Source: Candidatus Dadabacteria bacterium
Lineage (GTDB): Bacteria; Desulfobacterota_D; UBA1144; Nemesobacterales; JADFKM01
Length of the DNA: 42,399 nucleotides
Direction of reading: 5' to 3'
Assembly: GCA_022564935.1 (NCBI GenBank)
Contig: JADFKM010000010.1
Location: 1-42,399 of the forward strand
The translations under genes were made by a program, and so were the position numbers. The notes under the pieces are model-generated. The model did no database searches and was not told where the DNA came from. It worked only from the letters and a program-made list of their open reading frames with translations. How positions within the stretch are numbered: the first letter of the stretch is position 1; each line of letters opens with the position of its first letter. Below, one piece after another: positions 17,609-26,155 of the stretch.

Positions 17609-17637
17609 ATTACATCACATTTAGGTTTCTATGTCAA
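17609..17637 (-). promoter_or_regulatory. Extended -10 sigma70 promoter of pair 1
   Basis: On the minus strand: TTGACA, 17-bp spacer ending TGTGA, then TGTAAT. The TGA just before the -10 box makes an extended -10. It closely resembles the promoters of the other two pairs. It predicts a leader of about 165 nt before the short gene at 17439. Confidence 0.7.
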
Positions 17638-17671
17638 GATACTTTTTCATGGGAAACCTCCACTGTGTACC

Positions 17672-17708
17672 AAAAAAAACCGGAACGCCCTTTTTGGGAC
17701 GTCCCGGT
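17672..17708 (-). terminator. Rho-independent terminator, hairpin copy 2 (with compensatory change)
   Basis: Same hairpin as copy 1, but the third base pair from the first mismatch is A-T instead of G-C (cggaacg / cgtcccg on the plus strand), so the stem is preserved. On the minus strand it is followed by TTTTTTTT. It lies 50 bp after the beta-helix gene and just upstream of the pair 1 promoter. Confidence 0.85.
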
Positions 17709-17757
17709 CTGAGTTTCACTTTAAAAGGAAGGCAACCCCCCCCCTTTATTCAGCCCC

Positions 17758-20637
17758 CTAGTCCTCTTCTCTTCTCCGAATAAGAGTCCGGAGCCCTACG
17801 GCGAGAAGCGGGATCAATACTACAAGCGCGTTGGCCGCCGTTGTGCCTGCGCTTGCCGTAGAGGCTATGGCGCAGCCACCACCGCCATCTTTTGCAACAC
17901 AAATACTGAAACCGAGTATAGTTGAGAATTTGCATTCCGTGTTGACAGGGCAATCTGCATCAGAGGTGCATCCTAAAGGAACACAAAAACCTGCCTGGCA
18001 TTCCTCGTCCTCATCGCACTCTGCATCATTGGTACACTCTATAATATCGCACAAGCCGGCTACACAAGTGCCACCCACAGCACAAATCTGACCGGCACAA
18101 TCCGTGTCGGCACAGTCTGTGGAACCGTCGGCGTCGTTGTCAAACCCGTCGCCACAGGCTGATTCCGCGCCAAACTGACACGTTCCGCCAACCCCGGGTA
18201 GCCCGTTGCAGTCCGAGTCCACGCAGTCTGTGGCACCGTCGGCGTCGTTGTCAACCCCGTCGCCACAGGCTGATTCCGTGCCAAACTGACACGTTCCGGC
18301 TATACAAGTGCTAGCCGCACCACAAGCCTGACCGGCACAATCCGTGTCGGCACAGTCTGTGGCACCGTCGGCGTCGTTGTCAAACCCGTCGCCACAGGCT
18401 GATTCCGTGCCAAACTGACACGTTCCGCCAACCCCGGGTAGCCCGTTGCATTCTAAGTCCGCGCAGTCGACAAACGCATCGCAGTCGTCGTCTATGGAGT
18501 TCGTGCAGACCTCGGCGGCTCCGGGGAACACGGCGGGGTTGGTGTCATCACAGTCGCCGCCGCAGGTGGTAACGCCGTCGGCGTCTGTGTCGAACCCTTC
18601 GTCCACCACGGTGTTGCAGTTGTCGTCTATGCCGTTACAAATCTCGACGGCTCCCGGGTTCACTGCGGGGTTGCTGTCGTCACAGTCAGCTCCGCCGTCT
18701 GCAATGGAGTCGAATCCGTCACCGTCAACGTCGGGGCCCGGTCCCGGAGGAGGCGGCTCGTCGGCGCCCATTGCGATGTCCCTCGCGTCGCCGTCGATGT
18801 CGTCAGCAGGAGGCGTGAGCTCGAATCCCGCCACGGTAACCGTAACCACCTTCGTCCCCGCGTTGTTGGCCGGGGAGCCGGAGCTTATGTGGTAGTCGTT
18901 GTTGAGGCGGTCTAGGAATAGGGGGTCTAGGAACTTCACGGTTCCGTCCAGGTTGATGAAACCAACGCCAGAGCCTAAATCCGTTCCGTCGAGATCGCTT
19001 GCCTGATTTTGGATGTCAGAAAACCTGAGCGACACGGTGGTACCGGTAGCTGGGATTATGTCGATTTCTTCGGCGGGCAAGGTGCTGGCATTGAAGAAGA
19101 TGATGTCGTTCAGGTGAGCGGCATTGATAGTGCTGCCTGCGAAGGTGTCGGTATCGTATAATATTCCGCCGCCTTGGCATAGAGCACAGGTCGCCTGGTT
19201 GTCTGCGTATGTGTTGTTTGTAGACTTTATCGTAAATACCGCGGTGCCTCCTGGGCCCGCGACGGCTGCCATGGCGCCGCCACCGGGGACAATGGGACCG
19301 GGTGAGGTAGACTTCGCTATGTTCTTGAAGATCATGTTGTTTTCGAGATTGAGGTTGACTACACCCGCGCCGGTCACACCTATGGCTCCTCCGACGCCCT
19401 CTATAGCCTCGTTTACGCCTATCATGTTCTTTCTTAGAGTGGCGTTTACGATGGCACCGTCAATGAATGCGATAAGGGCGATCGCGCCCGCGGAGTTTGT
19501 GGCGCTGTTCTGCATTATGTCGTCCTGATCGAGAAATACCGTTACAGGGGCTGCGGTCGAGAGGTTTACTACTAATACAGCGCCCCCGGCGTCAAAAGCG
19601 GTGGCTCCCAGGGAGAAGTTATTGCTCATGGTGTTGCCTGCGTTGTTCAAGATGAGCGTACCGCCGTCACCGATTGCGGCCAATGCGCCTCCGCTGTCGG
19701 CGGTGTTGCCTGTGAAGGTCGAGTCATCGATGTCCGCGGTAAGAGTACAGGTGTCGAGGGTCTGCAGTATTATGGCTCCCCCGTCGCATCCAGGGCAGGT
19801 GTTGCCGGTGAAAGTGCCATTGTCTATATCGAGGGTTAGGGGTGATGTGGCTCCTCCACCGCCGCAGAAGGCAGCGATGGCTCCGCCATCTGCACCGGCG
19901 GTGTTGTCACTGTAGGTGTCGTTCATGCTGGTGAAGGTAACGGGACCACCTCCGGGAACGGGAAAGACTGCTATGGCTCCACCGTCGGCGGGAGCAATTC
20001 CACCCTTGTAAATATTCCCGTCCGACGTAAAGGTGACGCCGCCCGCGCCAGAGGATGTGATACAGACGTTACCACCGGCACCGGGAAATCCACCGGCGCC
20101 GCAGCCGTCTCCTCCGCCGGGCACGCCGCCGGAGACTGTCAGGGGGTCAATGCTCACGGCGAGTGAGCTCGCGGAGGAGTTATCAATTTCAAAAACTCGT
20201 TCGCCGCCGGGCGCATTGATAACAGTGCCGTTGGGGTCGCTTCCCTGTGTGGTGCAGCCGGCGTCCGTGAAGTCGCCCTTGAGGGCGATAGACTGGGGCG
20301 CGGCGGCAGAGTTATCGATAACTGAGCCCGTGCCGGGTCCCACATGGGTTCCCACGCCTATTCGGATTTCGGCTGCTGTGTCGTCATTAGTGTCAATACA
20401 GGCGAGAGCCACGGCTATGGTCGGACAGACGACGCTGTTTAAGCCGACGTCACATGGTGCACCGCAGGCAACGCCGCCATCACATGTCGCCGCGGTGCCG
20501 GCGTCGCATGCGGTGACCGGTCCGGCGCTAACGCAGTAAACGTCAGCTTCCGCCGTGGGGACCATAGAGAGTGATATAAGAAAAGTAAAGAGTGTAATCA
20601 GAACTAAGGCATGTAATATAATACTTATCTTTTTCAT
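17758..20637 (-). CDS. Tagged surface protein: right-handed beta-helix, MopE-type motifs, Cys-rich repeats, Cys-TM-Arg tail
   Basis: 959 residues. Signal peptide about 1-31. Residues about 120-560 contain many short GGAI(A) turns (DGGAIAVF, DGGAIAAF, SGGALAAIG, VGGAIGVTG), typical of polymorphic-outer-membrane/right-handed beta-helix repeats. NNDYHISSGSPANNAGT...IDGDARDIAMGADE is a 'choice-of-anchor Q'-like segment. Two MopE-type copies follow (GGADCDDSNPAVNPGAVEIC and GGDCDDTNPAVFPGAAEVC). Then come Cys-rich CGDGxDNDADGxTDC repeats with DxDxD calcium-type loops (DNA copies near 18125, 18236 and 18365), two DADC units, and the same tail as the other tagged genes (918-959). Probable calcium-binding extracellular adhesin or matrix protein. 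AAGGAGG ribosome site; own promoter. Confidence 0.85.
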   Translation of the reverse strand: MKKISIILHALVLITLFTFLISLSMVPTAEADVYCVSAGPVTACDAGTAATCDGGVACGAPCDVGLNSVVCPTIAVALACIDTNDDTAAEIRIGVGTHVGPGTGSVIDNSAAAPQSIALKGDFTDAGCTTQGSDPNGTVINAPGGERVFEIDNSSASSLAVSIDPLTVSGGVPGGGDGCGAGGFPGAGGNVCITSSGAGGVTFTSDGNIYKGGIAPADGGAIAVFPVPGGGPVTFTSMNDTYSDNTAGADGGAIAAFCGGGGATSPLTLDIDNGTFTGNTCPGCDGGAIILQTLDTCTLTADIDDSTFTGNTADSGGALAAIGDGGTLILNNAGNTMSNNFSLGATAFDAGGAVLVVNLSTAAPVTVFLDQDDIMQNSATNSAGAIALIAFIDGAIVNATLRKNMIGVNEAIEGVGGAIGVTGAGVVNLNLENNMIFKNIAKSTSPGPIVPGGGAMAAVAGPGGTAVFTIKSTNNTYADNQATCALCQGGGILYDTDTFAGSTINAAHLNDIIFFNASTLPAEEIDIIPATGTTVSLRFSDIQNQASDLDGTDLGSGVGFINLDGTVKFLDPLFLDRLNNDYHISSGSPANNAGTKVVTVTVAGFELTPPADDIDGDARDIAMGADEPPPPGPGPDVDGDGFDSIADGGADCDDSNPAVNPGAVEICNGIDDNCNTVVDEGFDTDADGVTTCGGDCDDTNPAVFPGAAEVCTNSIDDDCDAFVDCADLECNGLPGVGGTCQFGTESACGDGFDNDADGATDCADTDCAGQACGAASTCIAGTCQFGTESACGDGVDNDADGATDCVDSDCNGLPGVGGTCQFGAESACGDGFDNDADGSTDCADTDCAGQICAVGGTCVAGLCDIIECTNDAECDEDEECQAGFCVPLGCTSDADCPVNTECKFSTILGFSICVAKDGGGGCAIASTASAGTTAANALVVLIPLLAVGLRTLIRRREED
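18060..18480 (-). repeat. In-gene tandem repeats coding for CGDGxDNDADGxTDC units
   Basis: Three highly similar copies of ccgtcggcgtcgttgtcaa with the following cgccacaggctgattccg start near 18125, 18236 and 18365 (steps of 111 and 129 bp). They are all in frame and likely to vary in copy number by slippage or recombination. Confidence 0.8.
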
Positions 20638-21087
20638 CGCATCCTCCTTAAAGGATTTCTGTGTATAATCGGTTTAGAAAACATGAACATCCTCCTCAAT
20701 CTTGGGCAAATCAACTCAATTAACAGAAACAACGGCGGAGATGAGATTTTAAGCCGCTGATTCTATATTCAACTACCGGGAATTCTCTCACTCCCGCCGG
20801 TTTCCTCCCTGAAAAAACTTCAAACATCCAGTAGTATTCAGCTATCCAAACAACTCAGCTAATGCAGAAAAGGGTAATAATTTCCTTACTCATAGCCATT
20901 ATATATAAAAAGAAAACATAAATCAACCCCTTTGTAAGATAAAATTGACAGGCTTTGTATTATGACGTCTCGGTTTTGCGATTCATCGCAAAGCAGGGAG
21001 GGGATTGCCGTACATCCAATATATTCCGACTCCAGGACTTAGCAAATCCGTCCCCGCTATGCCTTGGGTTGCTGTATCAGGGGTGTC
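20638..21087. other. Intergenic leader of the beta-helix gene, with a palindrome
   Basis: 450 bp. It holds the beta-helix gene promoter (listed separately), a leader of about 250 nt with no ORF I trust, and the perfect inverted repeat TTTGCGAT-tc-ATCGCAAA at 20975-20992, 95 bp after the FG-GAP gene. The palindrome has no T-run, so it is a weak terminator candidate at best. Confidence 0.5.
20898..20926 (-). promoter_or_regulatory. Sigma70 promoter of the beta-helix gene
   Basis: On the minus strand: TTGATT, 17-bp AT-rich spacer, TATAAT (perfect -10). It lies about 260 bp upstream of the start at 20637 and implies a long 5' leader. Confidence 0.6.
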
Positions 21088-22593
21088 TCAATCCTCCTGA
21101 ACAATTTCGCAACCGTCCTCGAACACGACGAACCTAGCCCCGCCTATAACATTCACTCCGGGGAAAAAGCATTCGCCCCCGCCCGACCATCTCACCAGGA
21201 CGTCCACCTCAGAGTCCATGCCGAGGCCGAAGTGCACGGGGAGCATGTCCTGCTCGCAGCAGCCCCTCCCGCCGGACACCTCCCTCATCTGTACCCCGGC
21301 GAAGTCGGTTACCTCGACCCTTGAGCCGATGGCCGAAATATTAGTGACGTCTCCGCTTCCCACGAGCTCAATAACGAGGGTGTTATTTTGATTGCCGCTG
21401 TTGAGCATGAGGGCAATGCCGATATGGCCGGTGAGGAAGACGTCCATAAACCCGTCGTTGTTATAATCCCCCCATGCAGCAGAGAACACATCTATGGGCG
21501 TAGAAACGCCCACGTCGGGGGCAACGTCCACGAAGACTCCTGCGCCGAGGTTCCTGAATAAGCTTGTGGGTGTGGTGTGGTTGGTGGACATGATGTCGAT
21601 TAGGCCGTCGGCGTCGAAATCTACGAACGCGCACGTCCTTCCGTCCCCGAAGTCCTGCGTGCCGGAAGCCAGGGTCACGTCGGTGAAGGTACCGTTTGCG
21701 TTGTTTACGTACAGGGCGTTCCTTGAGGAGCCGATGTTCGAGACGTACAGATCGAAAAAGCCGTCTCCGTTAAAGTCCCCGGCGCATACGGCGGCCGAGT
21801 TCCACGCGGGGTCTCCGGCAAGACCCGCGGCGGCGGTCATGTCGGTGAAGGTGCCGTCGCCGTTGTTGTGGAAGTAGTTGTTTGCGCCGCCGTTTGCAAG
21901 GAACAGGTCTACGAAGCCGTCGTTATCGAAATCGACGAAAACGGCTGACTTCGTGCTCAATGAGTCGCCAAGCCCCGCCATGGCGGATACTTCGGTAAAG
22001 GTGCCGTCCCCCTCGTTGTGGTAGAGGCGCGAGATACCGGCGTTTGCCTGGAGGAGGTCTACGAGACCGTCCCCGTCGTAGTCGGCCCAAATGGTGTGGT
22101 TCGCCGAGCCGCCTACGGCGGTGATTCCCGCCGCGGCCGAGACGTCCATAAAGACCGAGCCGTCCAAGTTCTTATACAGAATTGCCGGGGCGCCGCCCAT
22201 AATCGTGCCCACGACAAGGTCGGGGAGGCCGTCGTTGTCGTAATCGGCCCATGCAGAGCTTCTCAAAGCCTGGTCGAAGATGCCCGAGCCCATTGTCAGG
22301 TCGATAAAGAGCGCTGCGGCTCCGTTTCTGTAGAGAAAGACATTTGGGGGAGGAAAATCCGTGCTCGCCGTAAAGAGATCGATGAACCCGTCCACATTGA
22401 AATCCCCCCAAGCCGCGGTCTGCCCCAAATTCCCCGCTTCGACTATGCCGGACTGGACCCTGACGTTAGTAAAGAAGGGCAGGCCCCCTGAATCGGAGCC
22501 ACCGCCACCGCCCCCTGAGCAAGAAAAGGAAACCCACAACACTCCTAGCAAGAACAATACGGCGGAGAGAAGATATAATCTGCGTATTAACAA
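21088..22593 (-). CDS. FG-GAP / VCBS repeat protein with ASPIC/UnbV C-terminus (CRTAC1-like)
   Basis: 501 residues. An N-terminal signal ends at Cys25 (VSFSC followed by six Gly), probably a lipoprotein, although the lipobox is imperfect. Then come about seven FG-GAP blades of a beta-propeller. Each has a DxDxDG calcium loop followed by DL(F/V): DFNVDGFIDLF, DYDNDGLPDLV, DYDGDGLVDLL, DFDNDGFVDLF, DFNGDGFFDLY, DFDADGLIDIM, DYNNDGFMDVF. The C-terminal part (IGSRVEVTDFAGVQMREVSGG, PVHFGLG, VDVLVRWSGG) is the ASPIC/UnbV domain. Likely an extracellular adhesion or scaffold protein. Paralogue of the gene at 37544. Confidence 0.93.
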   Translation of the reverse strand: MLIRRLYLLSAVLFLLGVLWVSFSCSGGGGGGSDSGGLPFFTNVRVQSGIVEAGNLGQTAAWGDFNVDGFIDLFTASTDFPPPNVFLYRNGAAALFIDLTMGSGIFDQALRSSAWADYDNDGLPDLVVGTIMGGAPAILYKNLDGSVFMDVSAAAGITAVGGSANHTIWADYDGDGLVDLLQANAGISRLYHNEGDGTFTEVSAMAGLGDSLSTKSAVFVDFDNDGFVDLFLANGGANNYFHNNGDGTFTDMTAAAGLAGDPAWNSAAVCAGDFNGDGFFDLYVSNIGSSRNALYVNNANGTFTDVTLASGTQDFGDGRTCAFVDFDADGLIDIMSTNHTTPTSLFRNLGAGVFVDVAPDVGVSTPIDVFSAAWGDYNNDGFMDVFLTGHIGIALMLNSGNQNNTLVIELVGSGDVTNISAIGSRVEVTDFAGVQMREVSGGRGCCEQDMLPVHFGLGMDSEVDVLVRWSGGGECFFPGVNVIGGARFVVFEDGCEIVQED

Positions 22594-22684
22594 GGCACGC
22601 CACCCCCTTATGATTTAATGAGACGGGTACCGACATCCTTATGCCCCGCACCCTGATAAATGAGAGGAGTCCTCCTGCGAATCA

Positions 22685-22713
22685 ACTATAATGAAACTAT
22701 CGAACCAAGTCAA
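22685..22713 (-). promoter_or_regulatory. Sigma70 promoter of the FG-GAP gene
   Basis: On the minus strand: TTGACT, 17 bp, TATAGT, about 90 bp upstream of the start codon at 22593. Five of six bases match consensus in each box. Confidence 0.65.
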
Positions 22714-22764
22714 TCGCTCTATCGATTGCCCGGATTATCGTCTCAGGGGGGCTTTATTAGGGGC

Positions 22765-22817
22765 GGTCACACCCCCACATACAAAGACCGGAGCGCCTTT
22801 TGTGGGACGCCCCAGTC
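22765..22817 (-). terminator. Decayed copy of the repeated terminator (copy 3)
   Basis: gaccggagcgccttttgtgggacgccccagtc is clearly the same hairpin, but it has an extra mismatch and lacks the T-run on the minus strand (caaagacc instead of aaaaaaacc). Its flank ggtcacacccccac...aaagacc recurs near 24224. Probably no longer functional. Confidence 0.7.
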
Positions 22818-22829
22818 TCAGTTTCATTT

Positions 22830-23153
22830 TTAAGAGGGGAGGGTCGCTCCCGCCCTTACCTTATTATATAGCGTTAGCCTCTTCCTCCTCCGCAGCATGG
22901 AGCGTAGCCCGATGCCTAGAAGCGGGATCAAAACAACAAGCGCGTCGGCCGCCATTGTGCCTGCGCTTCCAGCGCTCGCTATGGCGCATCTCCCGCCACC
23001 GCCGCCATCATCAAATCCGCCGTCGCAAACCTCATCGTGAGGCGTTCGGGGAGCGGCAGGATCATGGCTTTGTGATCCATTTATACCCGCTCTCCATGAT
23101 TTCGGCCCGGCTCCCAGGCCTGCCGCACAACGACCGCCCTTTGGAGGAGGCAA
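22830..23153 (-). pseudogene. Remnant of a tagged gene (tail plus scrap of linker)
   Basis: The ORF contains HDEVCDGGFDD, GGGGGRCAIASAGSAG and [20 protein letters not shown], i.e. the C-terminal tag of the family without any body domain. An Arg has been inserted between the Gly run and the Cys. A one-base deletion in RRREE turns the end into [15 protein letters not shown], so the normal stop is lost. The DEVCD piece matches the linker start of the gene at 24574. Upstream sequence shows no signal peptide. A dead copy, located between the FG-GAP gene and the first SurA-like gene. Confidence 0.8.
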
Positions 23154-23230
23154 AAAAACTGATGCATTTCGAAATATTACGAAGCCCGATAACTAAAGGC
23201 TTGTAAATCGGAAAAACCCATGTAAATTAT

Positions 23231-23307
23231 GTATTGCGTAAAGCTGAATATTCTGTTAACTTTCATGCTTAACGACACAAAAATCTCACTAACGGATGGG
23301 TAATAAC
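23231..23307 (+). promoter_or_regulatory. Leader shared by the two SurA-like genes, copy A
   Basis: tattgcgtaaagctgaatattctgttaactttc is strongly similar to 30570-30602 (tattgcctgaagccgaatattcggttagctttc). It lies at the same distance before the start codon and includes the GAATATTC core palindrome. A promoter or operator is plausible, but I cannot place -35/-10 boxes with confidence. Confidence 0.45.
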
Positions 23308-24132
23308 ATGAAAAAGCTTGTAGTGATATTGGTCGTATTAATTCTTAGCGTCGCGGGATGCAGCAAGGAGGAAGAGCCGAAAAAAGCCGAAACCAAAAAG
23401 GCTCCTCCCCCCATACAGGCACCCGCAAAGAAGAAGCCGAGATACGAAATTCCCGAATCGGAAAAAACCCTGGTGGCCCGCGTTAACAATACCCCTATCT
23501 ATAAGGAGGATTTAAGGGGAAGGAGGCTCCAAGAATTAATCAACGAAGAAATCCTCTACTTCGAGGCTCTAAGGCGGGGGATAGACAAGAAGCCCAAGAT
23601 TACGAAGCAGCCTGAAGAGAAAAGAAAGAATTTGATCATAATGACAATAAAGAGCGACATCATGCGCGCCCTGCCCAAACCTTCGCAAATCACCGACGAA
23701 GAAGCCAGAAAATACTACAACGATAACATTAAGAAATTCACAACCGTAATTGTCAAGCGAATAATCGCCCCCGACAAAGCCCTGGCCGAAGAGATACACA
23801 AAAAAGTGGCTGCAGGAGGTGATTTTGAAAAAATAGCTTCCGAATACGCTACCGCCGGAAAACAAGTCACAGTAAACCAGAAGTCACTCAGAAAGAGCGA
23901 TAAGGACATTTTTAATAAATTAGAAGTCGGCAGCCTCAGCGACATTCGGGAATCAGGAGATAAATTTGAAATCCTGCAAATCTCCGAAATTCGGAAAATG
24001 CCCTACAAAAAAATCAAAAGGGCTCTGCTCCACACCATAACAGCACAAAAAAACCAAGTGATTGTTAAAGAGATGATGGAGCAGTTCAAGAAAGATAACA
24101 ACATCAACATCGAGATAATAGAGGAAGGATAA
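23308..24132 (+). CDS. SurA/parvulin-like periplasmic chaperone lipoprotein, paralogue A
   Basis: 274 residues from the ATG at 23308. The ORF-track start at 23296 adds four residues; the paralogue at 30648 is also exactly 274 long when started at the matching Met. The lipobox is SVAGC. A Lys/Pro-rich spacer follows, then a SurA-like N-terminal segment (VARVNNTPIYKEDLRGRRLQ, INEEILYFEALRRGI) and a parvulin-like domain (ALAEEIHKKVAAGGDFEKIASEYA, FNKLEVGSLSDIRES, FEILQISEIR). The two His of active parvulins are absent: VKRII stands where xxHIL is expected, and FEIL where FH.I is expected. It is probably a holdase without isomerase activity. Convergent with the tagged gene at 24574. Confidence 0.85.
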   Translation: MKKLVVILVVLILSVAGCSKEEEPKKAETKKAPPPIQAPAKKKPRYEIPESEKTLVARVNNTPIYKEDLRGRRLQELINEEILYFEALRRGIDKKPKITKQPEEKRKNLIIMTIKSDIMRALPKPSQITDEEARKYYNDNIKKFTTVIVKRIIAPDKALAEEIHKKVAAGGDFEKIASEYATAGKQVTVNQKSLRKSDKDIFNKLEVGSLSDIRESGDKFEILQISEIRKMPYKKIKRALLHTITAQKNQVIVKEMMEQFKKDNNINIEIIEEG

Positions 24133-24573
24133 TTTACATAGAAACGCAAAAGATGCTCCGAATCAAGCCCCCCCGGCTCGCCAAGTCCCAGAGCCGGTCG
24201 GCAGGGCGCATCGGGCATTGACCGGTGTCACACCCCCACCCACGTAAAGACCTAAACCTTCTCTTTTAAATATAGATACCCGTTCACCTAACCCTCCGTA
24301 CAACCATCACGCTTTGAGGCGTACATCGAAAAAAGAGACCGTTGTGCAACCAAGCAAAGCGCACCGGCTTACCAAACTGCATCGAAGACATGACCCGGTA
24401 CCGGGCCAAACCACACACAAAAGCCCTTCGGTCTGGGGCAGAAGAAAAACCTATATACAGCTCAGGCAGCGCAAAGAACAAAAAAACCGGAGCGCCCGTT
24501 GTGGGACGCCCCGGTCTCAGTTTCATATCGGAGGGGGGGAGGGTCGCTCCCGCCCTTACCTTATTATACAGCG
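24133..24573. other. Intergenic region with terminator and degenerate repeat remnants
   Basis: 441 bp between convergent genes. The right end carries terminator copy 4. ggtgtcacacccccacccacgtaaagacc at 24224-24252 resembles the flank of the decayed terminator at 22765. The rest (24250-24470) has no trustworthy ORF; the plus-strand ORFs here run into antisense of the tagged gene. Confidence 0.5.
24480..24515 (-). terminator. Rho-independent terminator, hairpin copy 4
   Basis: ACCGGGGCGTCCC...GGGCGCTCCGGT on the minus strand, followed by TTTTTTT, 60 bp after the stop of the tagged gene of pair 2. Same stem as copy 1. Confidence 0.85.
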
Positions 24574-26109
24574 TTAATACTCTTCCCTCCTTCTGAGCAT
24601 GGAGCGAAGCCCGATGCCGAGAAGCGGAATCAATACTACGAGCGCATTAGCCGCCGCTGTGCCTGCGCTTGCCGTGCTGGCAATAGCGCATCCGCCGCCG
24701 CCGCCATCTACCTCAGCCTCGCAGACCGGGTCTGCGGCGCAGTCGGGGTCGGCGCAGTCCGTGAGGCCGTCGCCGTCGTTGTCAACATCGTCGTCACATT
24801 CACCGGTCTCAACACATGCCGGGTCTGCGGCGCAGTCCGGGTCGGCGCAGTCCGTGAGGCCGTCTCCGTCGTTATCAGCGCCGTCTGCGCAGTCTGTCTC
24901 AACACATGCGGGGTCTGCGGCGCAGTCCGGGTCGGCGCAGTCTATGAGGCCGTCGCCGTCCTCATCCGCTCCGCTGTCACAGACCTCATCGGGAGGCACA
25001 ACGGGGGTCGTGGGCCCCGCGGCTATCATCCAGTTGGCGCCGCCGAAGAACTCATCGAGATCGCCGCCAAACTGGGGATCGAACATGTACCCTATCGCCC
25101 CGAAGGTGCTCTCGAAGGTATCAAGGCCGCTAATGGCCATCTTCACCCATCCGAAACCCTCCTTGTCAATCGCGGGACAAAGCTCCCGTTCACCAAGAAG
25201 GATGGAGGCTGATTTGACCTCATCCGCCAGCCCTATATCGGAGAAACAATCATGATCAGTTTTAGTGCAGGATATCGGTTGCTCATGCTCATCGAAGAAA
25301 AGCGGCGTCCAGGTTACTGTGCCCGGAACGGCAACGTACCCAAAAACGCCGGCGTAGTTGTCACTGAACGTTATGCTCACCAGGTCGGAAAACTCAGGGC
25401 CGCCGGGGATGTCCTGCCAGTTGAAACTGAGCAGCTGAGGCTGCACCACCACATACCCGTTGTCGGAACCGTTGAGCACCGTGCCGTCGGCCAACGGGCT
25501 GCCACCCGGGAAACTAACCGCATCCCTTCCCATGGCGCGTACCCTGTAGGCTGTCTCGAAATCATCATCATCAAAGTCCTGATTGATGATTAAAGAGTGG
25601 CCGAACAGGTGCTGAAAGGCTATCGCGTTCCTGGTGCCGGGCGCGTCTACGGGCGTGATGACAACAAAACCAAGTGTGTTTTCAAGATCGATGCCCACAT
25701 CACCGGGATTTGAAGGGTCGTTCCTCTCCGGGTCGTCCATATCATATACATGGGTATCCCGTCCAGTGAGGAAATCGTTGAAGTCGTGCTCAACGCAGAG
25801 CACAACTGCTTCTGAGCCTGGTCCGTTCGTCCGGCAAGTACCTTCATCATCGAAGTCGGCGCAGCCGCTTGCAAATATCTGAACGTGGATATTCACAGGC
25901 TCGACGCTTGTGTTGGTTATCTGTATGAACGTCTCCCTGTCGTTAAGATCAGATTCACCGTCTTCCTCCGCAGAATCGTACCAGAACACGAGCTGGCTGG
26001 AGCCTGAAGTCAGGGTTCCGGATGGCACAACGAACGGTTGCGCATACGATGTCAAACCAAACCCCAAGACCACTATAAGACTCAATCCCAATAACTTAAT
26101 ATGTTTCAT
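24574..26109 (-). CDS. Secreted 'SQL' family protein with DNDGDG repeats and Cys-TM-Arg tag (pair 2, long)
   Basis: 511 residues. Signal peptide 1-23 ([17 protein letters not shown]), then the family body ([112 protein letters not shown]). The linker (about 370-468) differs from pairs 1 and 3. It has three units of the type [18 protein letters not shown] with AADPACVET, calcium-loop-like and Cys-paired, with DNA period 93 then 90 bp. The tail at 469-511 is the same as in the other tagged genes, ending RRREEY. GGGAGG ribosome site; 46 bp after its short partner, to which its body is very similar. Anchored surface subunit inferred; body function unknown. Confidence 0.85.
   Translation of the reverse strand: MKHIKLLGLSLIVVLGFGLTSYAQPFVVPSGTLTSGSSQLVFWYDSAEEDGESDLNDRETFIQITNTSVEPVNIHVQIFASGCADFDDEGTCRTNGPGSEAVVLCVEHDFNDFLTGRDTHVYDMDDPERNDPSNPGDVGIDLENTLGFVVITPVDAPGTRNAIAFQHLFGHSLIINQDFDDDDFETAYRVRAMGRDAVSFPGGSPLADGTVLNGSDNGYVVVQPQLLSFNWQDIPGGPEFSDLVSITFSDNYAGVFGYVAVPGTVTWTPLFFDEHEQPISCTKTDHDCFSDIGLADEVKSASILLGERELCPAIDKEGFGWVKMAISGLDTFESTFGAIGYMFDPQFGGDLDEFFGGANWMIAAGPTTPVVPPDEVCDSGADEDGDGLIDCADPDCAADPACVETDCADGADNDGDGLTDCADPDCAADPACVETGECDDDVDNDGDGLTDCADPDCAADPVCEAEVDGGGGGCAIASTASAGTAAANALVVLIPLLGIGLRSMLRRREEY
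24715..24985 (-). repeat. In-gene tandem repeats coding for [15 protein letters not shown] units
   Basis: Copies of gggtctgcggcgcagtc start at 24728, 24821 and 24911, in frame within the linker of the tagged gene. Confidence 0.85.
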
Positions 26110-26155
26110 TTTATCCTCCCTTTATATCTATTTTCTATTAGTTTTTTAAAAACCC

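Noticed and set aside
17615-17631. TGTGA in the pair promoters as a CRP site
   Set aside because: Only a half site; no TCACA partner at the right spacing.
15040-18480. Regularly spaced repeats as a CRISPR array
   Set aside because: Periods are multiples of three, repeats are in frame, and 'spacers' are repetitive too.
20975-20992. TTTGCGAT-tc-ATCGCAAA as terminator of the FG-GAP gene
   Set aside because: Perfect palindrome but no T-run on either strand and 95 bp from the stop.
24314-24596. Small plus-strand ORFs before the tagged gene of pair 2
   Set aside because: No ribosome site, run through the terminator into antisense of the tail.
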